Assembly (NCBI GenBank): GCA_021852225.1
Contig: JAJZOA010000097.1
Span: 1-15,495 of the forward strand
Source of the DNA: Planctomycetota bacterium
Lineage (GTDB): Bacteria; Planctomycetota; Phycisphaerae; WQYP01
Length of the DNA stretch: 15,495 bases
Direction of reading: 5' to 3'
Part shown: positions 1 through 7,250 of the stretch, piece after piece
Layout of the letters: every line of letters starts with the position of its first letter
Numbering within the stretch: the first letter of the stretch is position 1
The notes under the pieces: model-generated
The model's database searches: none
Seen by the model: the letters and a program-made list of their open reading frames with translations, nothing else
What the model was told of the DNA's origin: nothing
Program-made: the position numbers and the translations under genes

Positions 1-119
1 AATGCCGGGGCATTCTGGTACGGTACGCGAAAAAGTCATCCAACTACCTTGGCATCATTCAATTGGCCTGCGGATTATTGTGGTATCGCCGCCAGCATCG
101 ATACACCGTTTTGAGATAG

Positions 120-329
120 TTTCTTAGTTATGTAACCGGACAAAGCAACTTTTCCGGAGCGCTCTCCCCTGACATGCAGCGGTGGTGTCTGGCTCGCCAT
201 GGCAACGGTATCAATATGGCCTTCTGGGACGGCCATGTCGCACATGTGGAGGTCAAGCAGCTCTGGAATCTCCAATGGGCGGATGGCTGGGTAGCCCAAC
301 CTCCCGCAAGCGTTTCCCAGATGCCGTAG
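120..329 (+). pseudogene. C-terminal fragment of an H-X9-DG prepilin-like protein
   Basis: An open frame running from 120 to the TAG at 327-329 encodes the typical end of the planctomycete prepilin-type family: a His (codon 198-200), exactly nine residues, then Asp-Gly (RHGNGINMAFWDGHV), followed by a Trp-rich tail (LWNLQW). In complete proteins this tail lies at the end of a roughly 250-350 residue protein with an N-terminal type IV pilin-like methylation helix; the function of these proteins is not established. Here the same frame has a TAG at 117-119 and the other two + frames also stop before about 135, so the tail is cut off from any upstream coding sequence. Either the gene is a decayed pseudogene, or one or more indels separate it from the part beyond the left edge. 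The family call rests on the motif and tail; the pseudogene call is less sure because the rest of the gene is not visible. Confidence 0.5.
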
Positions 330-412
330 AACGGTGCAATGACCGCACGCCACCCCCGGAGCGTAATCCGACGACCGAATCAATCCCGACACGCCGGATG
401 CCCCGGCCGACC

Positions 413-438
413 GGGTTTGATTACCGATCATCAAACCC
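413..438 (+). terminator. Stem-loop downstream of the H-X9-DG gene end
   Basis: A perfect 9-bp inverted repeat (GGGTTTGAT at 413-421, ATCAAACCC at 430-438) encloses an 8-nt loop, about 84 nt after the stop of the H-X9-DG fragment. It could end that transcript, but no T-run follows, so an intrinsic terminator is only a possibility. It could equally be a protein-binding palindrome. Confidence 0.35.
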
Positions 439-518
439 ATCGCCCCCGTCGTCATATCCGCGGCATCCGCGCAAGCCGCGGTCTAATCATTCCTCCGCGT
501 GATAATTATCCGTCGTCG

Positions 519-550
519 CCCTTCGCGCTCTTTGCGTCCTTTGCGGTTCA
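519..550 (+). repeat. 9-bp-periodic intergenic repeat (TTYGCG units)
   Basis: Three copies of a TTYGCGnnn unit lie in exact 9-bp register: TTCGCG at 522, TTTGCG at 531 and TTTGCG at 540, running into GGTTCAAAA. Read on the - strand it is a purine-rich CGCAAAGGA/CGCAAAGAG array. I recall very similar arrays between genes in many environmental bacterial genomes, where they generate spurious Arg/Thr/Gln-rich ORFs; this recollection was not checked. The flanking 555-630 region (GTTGGTCGATGATCGTTGG, then ACCCCCAACTCCTAATTTC) has the same low-complexity look. Confidence 0.5.
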
Positions 551-894
551 AAACCTCGGTCGTTGGTCGATGATCGTTGGCCGTTGTGGTAGCCTTTTAA
601 ACCCCCAACTCCTAATTTCTGCCCACCCGCACGCCGAACGCAGATTGCCACATTGCCACCGCCTCCACGTCCTGGCAATCCAAAATATGCGAACAACTCC
701 ATCACTCGTAAGTAAAGGAAATGCCGATTGCTACGAATCAAAAACACCACGCTGAAAGCGGGCAAGATTGCCAAGATTTCCAAAATATGTTTCAAATCGC
801 ACCCGCGAAGACAATTGGCCTTCCCAGCGTTTTGCAGTCGGCGGTCAACAAAATTCGTTATGCGGCGCGATCCCCTGCAGCTAAAAGCTTGAGC

Positions 895-1455
895 TTACGG
901 ATACACTTCCGCTTCATGCAGCCGCTTTCCCACGCGGTCCTTGTCTGACAAAATGGGTTGCGCCGGCGCATTGGCGGCTGTTAGTGCGGGCCACTGAATG
1001 TTCACCGCCGGGTCGTTCCACAGCAAGGTTCGTTCGTGGGCCGGGGCGTAATAATCGGTGGCCTGGTATTGAACGTCCGCGGTGGCGGAAAGCACCAGAA
1101 AGCCATGGGCGAAGCCGGGGGGAATCCATAACATATGCAGGTTCTGGCTGGAAAGGACCGCGCCGACCCATTTGCCAAACGCTGGCGAACTGCGGCGAAT
1201 GTCTACCGCGACATCAAAAATTTCGCCTTGCGTCACACGCAGCAGTTTGCCCTGTGGCTGCTGAATCTGATAATGCAAACCGCGCAATACACCGCAGGTG
1301 GAAAACGAATGGTTGCACTGCACGAATTCGTGTGAAATTCCAACCGCCGCAAACGTCTTGCGATTGTAAGATTCCAGAAAAAAGCCGCGTGGATCACGAA
1401 ACACGCGTGGTTCAAGCAGCAGAACTTCCGGTATTTCCATGGGGGTTGATTTCAT
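895..1455 (-). CDS. rfbC: dTDP-4-dehydrorhamnose 3,5-epimerase (RmlC/RfbC)
   Basis: This cytoplasmic enzyme epimerises C3 and C5 of dTDP-4-keto-6-deoxyglucose to give dTDP-4-keto-L-rhamnose, the third step of dTDP-L-rhamnose synthesis. The 186-residue length is normal for this cupin-fold family. Visible marks are the N-terminal FxDxRGFFLE-like stretch (residues 19-28), the NHSFS...GVLRGLHYQ core (48-63) with the likely catalytic base His61, GEIFDVAVDIR (78-88), WIPPGFAHGFLVL (110-122), and a Tyr-rich QYQATDYY segment (129-136) that supplies the usual catalytic/stacking tyrosine. The Asp in LSDKD (169-173) fits the His-Asp dyad. It is the last gene of a - strand rfbB-rfbA-rfbC block; its ATG lies 3 nt after the rfbA stop, with only a weak GGGA ribosome site, suggesting translation coupled to rfbA. 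Nothing looks truncated. Confidence 0.95.
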   Translation of the reverse strand: MKSTPMEIPEVLLLEPRVFRDPRGFFLESYNRKTFAAVGISHEFVQCNHSFSTCGVLRGLHYQIQQPQGKLLRVTQGEIFDVAVDIRRSSPAFGKWVGAVLSSQNLHMLWIPPGFAHGFLVLSATADVQYQATDYYAPAHERTLLWNDPAVNIQWPALTAANAPAQPILSDKDRVGKRLHEAEVYP

Positions 1456-1458
1456 GAA

Positions 1459-2337
1459 TTATCCCAGTTTTCCTTGGGCCAGTTCCAAAAGGTATCGGCC
1501 GTAATCATTTTTCGCCATTGCCGCCCCGGCATTGGCCAGTTGTTCGGTGGTGATGAATTTCTGCCTCCAGGCCACTTCCTCCGGGCAGGCAATTTTAAGG
1601 CCCTGCCGGGTTTCAATCGTATGGACAAACATAGAAGCATCCAGCAGCGACTGATGGGTGCCGGTGTCCAGCCAGGCCATTCCGCGGCTCATCGCCAGCA
1701 CGTTCAACTTCCCACGTTCCAGATAAATCCGGTTGACATCGGTTATTTCCAGTTCGCCGCGCGGACTGGGCTTCAGGTGGGCCGCAATTTCCAGAACGTC
1801 GTTGTCGTAAAAATAAAGCCCGGTCACCGCGAAGCGGGATTTTGGCCTGGTCGGCTTTTCTTCAATCGATTTGGCGCGCCCGGCGGCGTCAAATTCCACC
1901 ACCCCGTAGCGTTCCGGGTCCACCACAGGATAGGCAAACACTGTGGCCCCGGCGGTGTTTGCGTTGGCCTGCTGCAGCAGCCTGGCCAGGTCGTGGCCAA
2001 AGAAAATATTGTCGCCAAGCACCAGCGCACTGGGGTTCTTTCCCACAAACGTCTTGCCAATAATAAACGCCTGGGCCAGGCCGTCCGGTGAAGGCTGAAC
2101 GGCATATTCCAGATGGATGCCGAATTGCGATCCGTCGCCAAGCAGCTCGCGAAAATGCGGCAGGTCACGCGGTGTGGATATGATCAGAATTTCCCGAATC
2201 CCCGCCAGCATCAACGTGGTCAGCGGGTAATAAATCATCGGCTTGTCATAAATCGGCAGCATCTGCTTGGATACCGCCAGCGTAATCGGCGAAAGTCGGC
2301 TGCCAGATCCGCCGGCCAGAATAATTCCACGTCGCAC
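1459..2337 (-). CDS. rfbA: Glucose-1-phosphate thymidylyltransferase (RmlA/RfbA)
   Basis: This enzyme couples dTTP and glucose-1-phosphate to dTDP-glucose plus pyrophosphate, the committed and usually feedback-inhibited step toward dTDP-L-rhamnose. At 292 residues it is full length for the short RmlA class. It shows the nucleotidyltransferase signature [13 protein letters not shown] (residues 7-19) with the following [17 protein letters not shown], the substrate loop [10 protein letters not shown] (81-90), the metal-binding LGDN (107-110), the EKP motif in the sugar site, and WLDTGTH toward the C-terminal third. The start is GTG at 2335-2337, not ATG: it is supported by an AAGGAG seven nt upstream and by the family N-terminus (RRGIILAGG). 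The gene follows rfbB by 3 nt and precedes rfbC by 3 nt, so the three are almost certainly one transcript. Confidence 0.96.
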   Translation of the reverse strand: MRRGIILAGGSGSRLSPITLAVSKQMLPIYDKPMIYYPLTTLMLAGIREILIISTPRDLPHFRELLGDGSQFGIHLEYAVQPSPDGLAQAFIIGKTFVGKNPSALVLGDNIFFGHDLARLLQQANANTAGATVFAYPVVDPERYGVVEFDAAGRAKSIEEKPTRPKSRFAVTGLYFYDNDVLEIAAHLKPSPRGELEITDVNRIYLERGKLNVLAMSRGMAWLDTGTHQSLLDASMFVHTIETRQGLKIACPEEVAWRQKFITTEQLANAGAAMAKNDYGRYLLELAQGKLG

Positions 2338-2340
2338 GCG

Positions 2341-3432
2341 TTAGCTCCTTTCCGCATAATTGCGGTTAACCCACTGGCGGTATTCGCCGGAAACCACGCG
2401 ATCGACCCAGTCGGTATGATCCAGATACCAGCGTACGGTTTGGGCAATGCCCGCCGCAAATGACAACCGCGGCTGCCAGCCCAGTTCTTTTTCCAGTTTT
2501 CGGCAATCAATGGCATAGCGGCGGTCGTGGCCGGGTCGGTCGGTAACGAATTTAATCAGTTTTTTGTGCGGGCGATGGGGCGAATCGGGACGAAGTTCAT
2601 CCAGCACGGAACAAATGGTTTCCACCACATCCAGATTCTTCATTTCACTTTTCCCGCCGATGCAATAGGTTTCGCCGGGCCGGCCGGCGCCCATCACGGC
2701 GCGGATTGCAGCACAGTGATCGCTTACATGAAGCCAGTCGCGCACATTCATGCCATCGCCATATACCGGCAGCGCGCGGCCATGAAGGGCGTTGTGAATA
2801 ATGAGCGGAATAAGCTTTTCGGGGAATTGACAGGGGCCATAGTTATTAGAGCAATTGGTGGTAAGCGTCGGCAGGCCATAGGTGTGGTGGTAGGCCCGCA
2901 CCAGATGGTCCGACCCGGCTTTGGATGCCGAATAAGGGCTGTTGGGGGCATAGGGGGTGGTTTCACAGAATGCCGGATCGGTGGGTGACAGCGATCCATA
3001 AACTTCGTCAGTGGAAACGTGAAGGAATCGGAAATGATTGCGGGAATCGGCCGGCAGATTCCGCCAGTATTCGCGGGCTGCTTCCAATACACAAAATGTG
3101 CCGTTGACATTGGTGCGAACAAACTCCTCCGGCCCCAGAATGGACCTGTCAACGTGGCTTTCCGCGGCAAAGTGCGCCACGGCCCATGGTTTGTGGACGG
3201 TGAAAAGTTCGGACATAAGCGCCCGGTCGTTTATGTCTCCCTGCACAAATATATGCCGCGGGTCCTGTTTCAATTCTGTCAGGTTGTCCGGATTGCCGGC
3301 ATAGGTCAGCTTGTCCAGATTAATGACCTTGGAACCCACGGTCGCGATCCAGTCGCGAACGAAATTAGAACCAATAAAGCCGGCACCACCGGTTACCAGG
3401 ATGGGATCAGAAGGTAAATGATAATTCAGCAT
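2341..3432 (-). CDS. rfbB: dTDP-glucose 4,6-dehydratase (RmlB/RfbB)
   Basis: This NAD-dependent extended short-chain dehydrogenase converts dTDP-glucose to dTDP-4-keto-6-deoxyglucose, step two of dTDP-rhamnose synthesis and a branch point to other deoxysugars. The 363 residues match the family. The Rossmann motif GGAGFIG sits at residues 15-21, the cofactor loop NLDKLTYAGN at 38-47, HFAAESHVDRS at 87-97, the catalytic STDEVYG at 140-146 (Thr141, Asp142, Glu143) and YSASK at 167-171 (Tyr167, Lys171). The segment NNYGPCQFPEKLIP and the NVRDWLHVSDH loop are the usual nucleotide-sugar-binding parts. It is first of the three-gene block; its start ATG is preceded by GGGAG about 10 nt upstream. No clear -35/-10 pair was found upstream. 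Confidence 0.96.
   Translation of the reverse strand: MLNYHLPSDPILVTGGAGFIGSNFVRDWIATVGSKVINLDKLTYAGNPDNLTELKQDPRHIFVQGDINDRALMSELFTVHKPWAVAHFAAESHVDRSILGPEEFVRTNVNGTFCVLEAAREYWRNLPADSRNHFRFLHVSTDEVYGSLSPTDPAFCETTPYAPNSPYSASKAGSDHLVRAYHHTYGLPTLTTNCSNNYGPCQFPEKLIPLIIHNALHGRALPVYGDGMNVRDWLHVSDHCAAIRAVMGAGRPGETYCIGGKSEMKNLDVVETICSVLDELRPDSPHRPHKKLIKFVTDRPGHDRRYAIDCRKLEKELGWQPRLSFAAGIAQTVRWYLDHTDWVDRVVSGEYRQWVNRNYAERS
2345..2350 (-). promoter_or_regulatory. Strong Shine-Dalgarno of rfbA inside the end of rfbB
   Basis: AAGGAG on the - strand lies within the last codons of rfbB, 7 nt before the rfbA GTG. It decides the GTG start and suggests that rfbA translation is coupled to termination of rfbB. 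Confidence 0.7.
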
Positions 3433-3840
3433 CCTGAAACAGCTCCCGAAAGCATTGGGGTCCTATAATTTATTGGTGGCTGCCGCCGCCGATAATGCCT
3501 TTTCCATCGGCATGATCCCCATGGGCACACAACTAAATTCGCCTAAATGCTACGCCCCGACGGCGGCTGGGTCAAAATATTGGAGCAACATTGACGGCAA
3601 GACCGTATGGCCCAGCCCGTCTTTTTCTATTCCCTGCCGGCCGGACCACCATTTAGAATACTGTGGATACCCAAATCGGTCTACCTGTGCATTTTGGGGC
3701 ATTGGGCGGTTGCAAAAATGCGCGGTTTTATCCGCCGATAAAAATCTGGTATCATCGCTTTCGTCGGACCAGAGTCATCGCCGTTTTACACGGTCCGGTG
3801 CGAAAATCATTCGCGGAGACATCTGGCGGAGAATCTGATA
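3433..3840. other. Divergent spacer between rfbB and the glutamate dehydrogenase gene
   Basis: This stretch separates rfbB (- strand) from the next + strand gene and must hold promoters for both. Open frames in it have no recognisable features. A TATAAT occurs on the + strand at 3464-3469 without a matching -35. Nearer the + gene are a perfect stem-loop (3726-3743) and a TGG-TATCAT extended -10-like element (3750-3755). Confidence 0.45.
3726..3743 (+). promoter_or_regulatory. Perfect inverted repeat upstream of the dehydrogenase gene
   Basis: TTTTATC (3726-3732), CGCC loop, GATAAAA (3737-3743) form a perfect 7-bp palindrome with a 4-nt spacer. It ends 6 nt before TATCAT (3750-3755), a -10-like element preceded by TGG; a poor -35 match, TTTATC (3727-3732), would sit at 17-nt spacing inside the palindrome. 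This placement would suit an operator for a dimeric regulator, but no regulator gene is nearby and this is inference from symmetry and position. Confidence 0.35.
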
Positions 3841-5157
3841 ATGCCAAAGGAAGCCTCGTCCCCGCCATTGCCCGGTGCCGAGCCGCTTGCGCCACAGGAT
3901 CCGAATTCCCTGTTTGCAATGGCGGTGAAAAATGTGAATACCGCCAGTGCCATTTCCGGCGTTCCGGAATATGTGCAGGCGATCCTCAGTCAGCCCAAGA
4001 ATGAAATCATTGTGCATTTTCCCGCGCGTATGGACGACGGCCGCTATCGCATTTTCAAGGGATATCGCATCCAGCACAACAATATCTTAGGCCCTTACAA
4101 AGGGGGCATTCGCTATCATCCGGAACTTTCGCTGGACGATGTCAAGGCGTTGGCTCTTTGGATGACCATGAAATGCGCCCTGATGCGATTGCCGTTTGGT
4201 GGTGCCAAAGGCGGTGTTCGCATCGACCCCCGCAGTATAAGCTCGGGCGAACTGATGCGCGTCACCCGGCGTTTTACCGCGGCGTTGGGCGGCAATATTG
4301 GTCCGGAACTCGATATTCCAGCGCCGGATGTGGGTACGAATGCCCAGGTCATGGACTGGATGATGGATACCTATTTGAATACCCATGGGCAGAATGGTCA
4401 GGCTCTGCGCCATGTGGTGACCGGCAAATCCATAGCCTGCGGCGGCAGCGAAGGTCGCGAAAAAGCGACCGGTCAGGGACTTTGTCATGTATTAAGGGAA
4501 TTATTGCCCGAATTCAAAATTAGAACCAATCAGATGACCGTCAGCCTGTTGGGCTTTGGAAATGTGGCCGGTTATGCCGCCTCTATACTCGCCGGTGCCG
4601 GGGCCACCATCCGGGCAGTCATGGATCATGCCGGCGCGCTGGGGGCGGATGCGGGCCTGCCGGTGGCGGAACTGCGCGACCATGTATCGCGGCACGGTTC
4701 GGTTGCGGGCTTTGTGGCTCCCGGTGTTCGGCAGCTTTCGCGCGAAGAATTTTACCGCCAGCCGGTGGATGTGTTTATTCCCGCCGCCCTTGAACGCATG
4801 GTGGATGAACAGGTTGCCGAATGGTTGGATTGCCGCATTGTGGCTGAAGGCGGCAACGGCCCGACCACCGCGGCCGCCGCCGACATCCTGCGCCGGCGGA
4901 ATATCACGCTGTTGCCGGCAATTTTGTGCAACGCGGGGGGCGTCACGGTCAGTTATCTGGAATGGGTGCAAAACAAGATTGGCGTGCACTGGGATGAGCG
5001 GCGGGTGGATGAGGAACTTCGTAAAACCATCACGCTGGCGGCCCGTCGTGTGCGATTGACAGCGCATTCACTGGAAACGGACATGTGCACGGCCGCATTT
5101 TGTGTTGCGCTGGAACATATATCCCGCAGTTATCAGCAGCGGGGGATATTTCCATGA
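3841..5157 (+). CDS. gdhA: Glu/Leu/Phe/Val dehydrogenase (glutamate dehydrogenase family)
   Basis: A cytoplasmic oxidative deaminase of the Glu/Leu/Phe/Val family, probably interconverting glutamate and 2-oxoglutarate plus ammonia with NAD(P). Its 438 residues fit the hexameric class of about 420-450. Visible motifs are GPYKGGIRYHP (84-94, Lys87), MTMKCAL (108-114, Lys111), the signature PFGGAKGG (118-125) with likely catalytic Lys123, DIPAPDVGT (158-166) with catalytic Asp163, the Rossmann GFGNVAG (238-244), and AEGGNGPTT followed by ILCNAGGVTVSYLEWVQN in the C-terminal part. The ATG has GGAGA 8 nt upstream. The N-terminal 20 residues are Pro-rich and variable. It overlaps the MFS gene by ATGA, so the two are translationally coupled. 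The substrate is not certain: leucine or valine dehydrogenase activity cannot be excluded by motif alone, but length and the GPYKGG context favour glutamate. Confidence 0.92.
   Translation: MPKEASSPPLPGAEPLAPQDPNSLFAMAVKNVNTASAISGVPEYVQAILSQPKNEIIVHFPARMDDGRYRIFKGYRIQHNNILGPYKGGIRYHPELSLDDVKALALWMTMKCALMRLPFGGAKGGVRIDPRSISSGELMRVTRRFTAALGGNIGPELDIPAPDVGTNAQVMDWMMDTYLNTHGQNGQALRHVVTGKSIACGGSEGREKATGQGLCHVLRELLPEFKIRTNQMTVSLLGFGNVAGYAASILAGAGATIRAVMDHAGALGADAGLPVAELRDHVSRHGSVAGFVAPGVRQLSREEFYRQPVDVFIPAALERMVDEQVAEWLDCRIVAEGGNGPTTAAAADILRRRNITLLPAILCNAGGVTVSYLEWVQNKIGVHWDERRVDEELRKTITLAARRVRLTAHSLETDMCTAAFCVALEHISRSYQQRGIFP
5141..5146 (+). promoter_or_regulatory. Shine-Dalgarno that fixes the MFS gene start
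   Basis: GGGGGA ends 7 nt before the ATG at 5154-5156, inside the end of the dehydrogenase gene. It supports 5154 over an in-frame upstream ATG-type start at 5085 that would lie deep inside the previous gene. Confidence 0.65.
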
Positions 5158-6437
5158 CCGGGGCACCATTTTCCTCTGTGACATCGGTGGCGGGATCTTT
5201 GCGCGACCGGCGCACGCTTGTGCCGTGGTTTGCCGCCCACGCCGTCGCATCCTTTGGCGCGGCGCTGGCCGGTAATACGGTCTGGTACTACGCCCGCTAT
5301 CATCTTAACACGCCTCTGGTACAGATGTTATGGATGTGCGCATTAGGCGGATTCGTATATATATTTTCGTCCATAATTGGCGGTCGTCTGGCGGACCGCT
5401 TCGGGCAGCGGCGGGTTTTTCTGACGGCGGGGCTGCTGGCCGTTCCAACTTTTCTGATCGGATATGCGGCGGTGGTGCGCCAAAGTGTCGGATTGCTGTT
5501 TTTGGAAGTTGTGATGACGAACCTGATAGTCACTCCCATGTGGCCTTCGGTTGAATCAGTGTTGACGCGCAGCCCCGGAAAAATGAAGCTGGCCACGCGC
5601 ATCACGTGTTACAATCTGGTGTGGTCGAGCACGTGCTTTCTGGGTACTTTCCTGACCGGAGCGATTGCCGCCGTGGTTTCCTGGAAGGGGGTCTTTGTGT
5701 TGAGCGCGGTCGGGCAGATTGTCGCGCTGCTGATTATTCTTCTGGTGGCCTTACCGCAATCAATGGTCGGCAATCAGCATGTGGAAGACGACCCCGCGGA
5801 ACAGGCCCGTAGCAATGCCATTCGCGCCAGCGGGAAATCCAAAACACTGCTCTGGATGGCGTGGCTTTCCAATGCACTTTCTTTCGTATCTGCCAATACT
5901 CTCGGGCCGTTTATGCCGGTTCTAACGCAAAACGCCGGAATTGTATCGCCCGCCATCGCCACCGCGGTGGGGTCGGTAGCCTCGCTGACCCGGCTGATCG
6001 GCTTCCTTTGTGCCAGCATCTGGACCGGTTGGCATTACAAAGTCAGTTGGATGCTGATTTTCTTCTGCATAATGGTGGTTGGAACCGCGGGTGTGCTTAT
6101 GTCGCCAAATGCGACCATGCTGGTGTGCACGCAAATATTTCTTGGCCTGACCTGGGCTATGCTTTACAGTGGATCGCTCTATTATTCCATGCATCTGAGC
6201 CATGGCTCCGGTCAAAATGCCGGAATTCACGAAGCGGTTATCGGTGTGGGTACGGTCATCGGTCCGACCATGGCCGCCCTGGTTGGCGGACCCAATGCCC
6301 TTAGGCCGAAAACCGCGGTGCTGCTGGCCATTCTGGTTGTAGGTGGGGCGGGTCTTTTTGGCATGGCCCGCCGGGCGCGTGGCCTTGGGGAAATCACGGG
6401 GGCCCAAACGTCGGAATCCGGCAAGGACATGTCATGA
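5154..6437 (+). CDS. Major facilitator superfamily transporter, 12 TM
   Basis: A 427-residue inner-membrane transporter of the MFS fold, with about twelve hydrophobic segments in two halves separated by a charged cytoplasmic loop (near VGNQHVEDDPAEQAR). The MFS motif A is clear between helices 2 and 3 as GGRLADRFGQRR, and the later half ends with a Gly-rich helix (HEAVIGVGTVIGPTMAALVGG). The substrate cannot be read from the sequence. The start at 5154 overlaps the dehydrogenase stop (ATGA) and has a good ribosome site. The stop at 6435-6437 overlaps the purN start in the same ATGA manner. Its place between an amino-acid dehydrogenase and PurN suggests a small metabolite linked to nitrogen or one-carbon metabolism, but that is a guess. 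Confidence 0.88.
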   Translation: MTGAPFSSVTSVAGSLRDRRTLVPWFAAHAVASFGAALAGNTVWYYARYHLNTPLVQMLWMCALGGFVYIFSSIIGGRLADRFGQRRVFLTAGLLAVPTFLIGYAAVVRQSVGLLFLEVVMTNLIVTPMWPSVESVLTRSPGKMKLATRITCYNLVWSSTCFLGTFLTGAIAAVVSWKGVFVLSAVGQIVALLIILLVALPQSMVGNQHVEDDPAEQARSNAIRASGKSKTLLWMAWLSNALSFVSANTLGPFMPVLTQNAGIVSPAIATAVGSVASLTRLIGFLCASIWTGWHYKVSWMLIFFCIMVVGTAGVLMSPNATMLVCTQIFLGLTWAMLYSGSLYYSMHLSHGSGQNAGIHEAVIGVGTVIGPTMAALVGGPNALRPKTAVLLAILVVGGAGLFGMARRARGLGEITGAQTSESGKDMS

Positions 6438-7060
6438 CTGCGCGCCGCGTTGCCGCCGGGCGTCCGGGCGGGGCTGCTTCAATGGCGGTATTGATTTCCG
6501 GTTCGGGAACCACCCTGGTGAATCTGGCCCGGCAAATCGATACCGGTGAATTGGGCGCAACCATTGTTGGTGTCATCAGTTCGCGCAGAGCGGTGGCCGG
6601 TCTGGATCGGGCGCGTGACCTTGGCCTGCCGGTTGAAGTTGTTGAACGTAAAGCTTTTCCCGATACGGATGAGTTTTCAGACCGGCTGACGAGCGCCTTG
6701 TACCGGTGGCACCCGGATATTATTTGTATGGCTGGTTTTCTTAGTCTTTGGCGGATTCCACCCAGTTTCGCCGGTCGTGTGCTGAATATTCATCCGGCTC
6801 TTTTGCCCAAGTTCGGTGGCCGCGGCATGCACGGATTAAAGGTGCATGAAGCAGTAATCGCCGCGGGTGAAACACAAACCGGCTGTACGGTGCACCTTGC
6901 GGACAACGAATATGACCATGGCCCGATTCTATTGCAGCGAACTTGCCCCGTGCTGCCCGGTGATACACCGCAAAGCCTGGCGGCACGGGTTTTTGTTGAA
7001 GAATGTATGGCCTATCCGGAAGCCATTCGACGCTTTTTATCCGGTCAGCGTCCTGATTAA
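6434..7060 (+). CDS. purN: Phosphoribosylglycinamide formyltransferase (PurN)
   Basis: PurN transfers a formyl group from 10-formyltetrahydrofolate to glycinamide ribonucleotide, the third step of purine synthesis. The 208-residue protein has the N-terminal phosphate-binding loop LISGSGTTL (20-28), CMAGFLSLW (98-106), the catalytic NIHPALLPKFGG (118-129) with Asn118 and His120, HGLKVHEA (133-140), TQTGCTVHLADNEYDHGPILLQ region (about 148-168) with the probable third catalytic residue Asp161, and a C-terminal helix. The loop has Thr-Thr where the Escherichia coli enzyme has Ser-Asn. The ATG at 6434 overlaps the MFS stop as ATGA and has AAGGA 6 nt upstream; a second Met at 6482 would give the more usual short N-terminus, so the first 16 residues (Arg/Gly/Ala-rich) may not be needed. 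It is the last gene of the coupled trio. Confidence 0.94.
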   Translation: MTARRVAAGRPGGAASMAVLISGSGTTLVNLARQIDTGELGATIVGVISSRRAVAGLDRARDLGLPVEVVERKAFPDTDEFSDRLTSALYRWHPDIICMAGFLSLWRIPPSFAGRVLNIHPALLPKFGGRGMHGLKVHEAVIAAGETQTGCTVHLADNEYDHGPILLQRTCPVLPGDTPQSLAARVFVEECMAYPEAIRRFLSGQRPD

Positions 7061-7185
7061 ATCAAACGCGGCCAGTGATAGCCCGATTGTGAATTGCCGC
7101 ACCAGTTTCCCGACGTGGCTCCACAAACCTCAAAACGGAAATTCACTTTTTTGGATAAAAGTCTCGCCAATTGCCAAATCCGGTA

Positions 7186-7191
7186 TATAAT
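7186..7191 (+). promoter_or_regulatory. TATAAT -10 element ahead of the FIST gene
   Basis: An exact TATAAT lies in an AT-rich run (TATATAATAAT, 7184-7194) about 60 nt before the FIST ATG at 7251. No good -35 is found at 16-18 nt, so it may need an activator or be fortuitous. It is the best promoter candidate in the 7061-7250 gap, marking FIST-CYTH as a unit apart from the upstream trio. Confidence 0.45.
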
Positions 7192-7250
7192 AATTTGCAA
7201 GCCTGTGCAGAGCGGTGAATGTGCCAGCATGGGTTGCCGGAGTTAAACCT

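Larger units (their letters stand above)
330..894. other. Gene-poor spacer between the H-X9-DG fragment and rfbC
   Basis: No convincing gene is visible on either strand. The possible ORFs are Arg/Pro/His-rich and shift with the repeat content. The stretch holds the stem-loop at 413-438, two CCGCGG sites 18 bp apart (458-463, 476-481), the 9-bp-periodic array near 519-550, and an exact 11-bp direct repeat TCCAAAATATG at 679-689 and 779-789 set in a region rich in ATTGCCA/ATTGCCAAG words. No RNA gene was recognised. Confidence 0.5.

Noticed and set aside
458..481. Two CCGCGG sites 18 bp apart as a possible recombination or origin motif
   Set aside because: Short self-palindromes are expected by chance in GC-rich DNA and no partner gene is nearby.
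487..795. Minus-strand ORF with an Arg/Thr/Gln-rich end over the 9-bp repeat
   Set aside because: The peptide is created by the periodic repeat and low-complexity flanks; no domain and no ribosome site.
1474..2091. Long plus-strand ORF opposite rfbA
   Set aside because: Shadow of a strongly conserved gene on the other strand; Gly/Arg/His/Gln-rich composition typical of antisense frames.
3464..3469. Exact TATAAT on the + strand as a promoter for the dehydrogenase gene
   Set aside because: No -35 at a suitable distance and about 370 nt from the gene; a nearer candidate exists at 3750.
3455..3838. Plus-strand ORF filling the rfbB-gdh spacer
   Set aside because: No recognisable domain, no ribosome site, and it spans the region where two divergent promoters must lie.
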